NCBI GenBank assembly: GCA_021802225.1
Contig: JAKAAS010000127.1
Coordinates: 1 to 6,114 of the forward strand
Source of the DNA: Bacillota bacterium
GTDB taxonomy: Bacteria > Bacillota_E > Sulfobacillia > Sulfobacillales > Sulfobacillaceae
Length of the DNA: 6,114 nucleotides
Direction of reading: 5' to 3'
Each line of letters begins with the position of its first letter. Within the stretch, counting starts at the first letter, position 1. A model generated the notes under the pieces. That model was given only the letters and a program-made list of their open reading frames with translations. It was not told the origin of the DNA and did not search any database. Positions 5,393 to 6,114 of this stretch are shown in pieces. The translations under genes and the position numbers were made by a program.

Positions 5393-6114
5393 GCCAGCGC
5401 CGGCTGCGGTGGTGGGCTGCGCTGTTTCTGGCGCCCGCAGTCATTCTCACGGCGGTGTTTTTTTATTACCCGATGGCATATATCCTGTGGCTCAGCATGC
5501 ATCACTGGAACGGCCTGTCCCCCGTGAAACCTTTCACGGGGCTGGCCGAGTTCCGGCATCTGTTCAAACAGCCCATCTTCGGACTGGTCATCCGCAATAC
5601 CGCGATCTTTGTCGTGGGCACGGTGGTGCCAAGCATCGCGATTGGGCTGGCGCTGGCCCTCTTGGCAAATCGGCGCCTGCCATTTCGCAGTTTTTTGCGG
5701 GGTGTCAGTTTCGCCCCCTATCTGGTGTCCTTTGTCTCGGCAGGCCTGGCCTGGGTCTGGATGGGCAGTTCAGGAGGGCTGTTCGACCACCTGATGGGAT
5801 TTTTAGGTTTTCACCCGGGAAACCTGGTGGACAATCCCTCTTATGCCTTGCTCTATGTTATCGCCATGTATACTTGGAAAATGGCTGGGTATAACATGGT
5901 GCTCTATCTGGCCGGGCTGCAGACGATACCCCGCGAAATTTATGAAGCGGGCGCCATCGATGGCCTGCAGGACGGATGGACCCAGTTCCGGACGATTACG
6001 TGGCCCCTGCTGGCGGAGAGCACGTTCTTCGTGGTGATAATCAATCTGATCTTCAGCTTCCGTGCATTTTCTGCAATCTATGTCATGACCAACGGAGGGC
6101 CTGTCAACTCCACT
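5386..6114 (+). CDS. ABC sugar permease, MalF/UgpA type, 3' end missing
   Basis: The frame stays open from ATG 5386 to the window edge (243 codons, no stop); roughly 45-60 residues are probably missing. It is an inner-membrane subunit of a CUT1 importer that pairs with a second permease and an ATPase. The first membrane helix spans about 10-33 (ALFLAPAVILTAVFFYYPMA). Further hydrophobic segments lie near 66-94, 105-126, 152-176 and 211-235. The cytoplasmic EAA loop that contacts the ATPase is clear: EAGAIDGLQDGWTQF (187-201) then PLL (207-209), with the invariant Gly at 193. TNGGPVNST (235-243) is the conserved segment seen in this permease class. The start is well fixed: an in-frame stop lies at 5365-5367, and AGGAGG-type bases (5367-5375) lie 10 bases ahead. 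It follows the binding protein by 43 bases in the same operon; a second permease is expected just outside. Confidence 0.92.
   Translation, partial: MVGQRRLRWWAALFLAPAVILTAVFFYYPMAYILWLSMHHWNGLSPVKPFTGLAEFRHLFKQPIFGLVIRNTAIFVVGTVVPSIAIGLALALLANRRLPFRSFLRGVSFAPYLVSFVSAGLAWVWMGSSGGLFDHLMGFLGFHPGNLVDNPSYALLYVIAMYTWKMAGYNMVLYLAGLQTIPREIYEAGAIDGLQDGWTQFRTITWPLLAESTFFVVIINLIFSFRAFSAIYVMTNGGPVNST

Noticed and set aside
5352..5894. Plus-strand 180-codon frame overlapping the permease
   Set aside because: It is out of frame with the permease, whose membrane helices and EAA loop are unmistakable; the product has no recognisable features.

Overview
The window looks like a chromosomal stretch of a Gram-positive, Firmicutes-type bacterium. 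The evidence is a PrkA kinase C-terminus closest, as I recall the family, to the Bacillus/Clostridium type, strong AGGAGG-like ribosome binding sites, two TTG starts, a lipoprotein-type sugar-binding protein and a LacI-family regulator over a CUT1 sugar transporter. The moderately high G+C would suit a lineage such as the Sulfobacillus or Alicyclobacillus groups, but that placement is a guess. All genes read on the + strand.

Region 1 (1-400): the last 98 codons of prkA, a serine protein kinase linked to sporulation and stress in Bacillus, followed by a strong hairpin that probably ends its transcript.

Region 2 (about 440-2840): a two-gene unit of GT-B fold (GT4-like) glycosyltransferases. 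The first starts with TTG behind a G-rich ribosome binding site. The second overlaps the first by an ATGA junction. They probably add sugars to a lipid-linked or surface glycan; donor and acceptor cannot be read. A GC-rich hairpin lies just after the pair.

Region 3 (2939-6114): a sugar-uptake operon. A sigma-A-like promoter is followed by a perfect 12+12 bp inverted repeat, each arm of which is itself a LacI/PurR-type CpG-centred operator. Then come a LacI-family repressor (TTG start), a lipid-anchored solute-binding protein and the first permease of an ABC sugar importer, cut by the window end. The repressor very likely controls its own operon: the operator covers the start of transcription, and no separate promoter is visible before the binding-protein gene.

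I saw no RNA genes, mobile elements, CRISPR arrays or phage features, and no clearly new biological system. The most interesting item is the compound operator, which also forms a hairpin at the mRNA 5' end next to the ribosome binding site.
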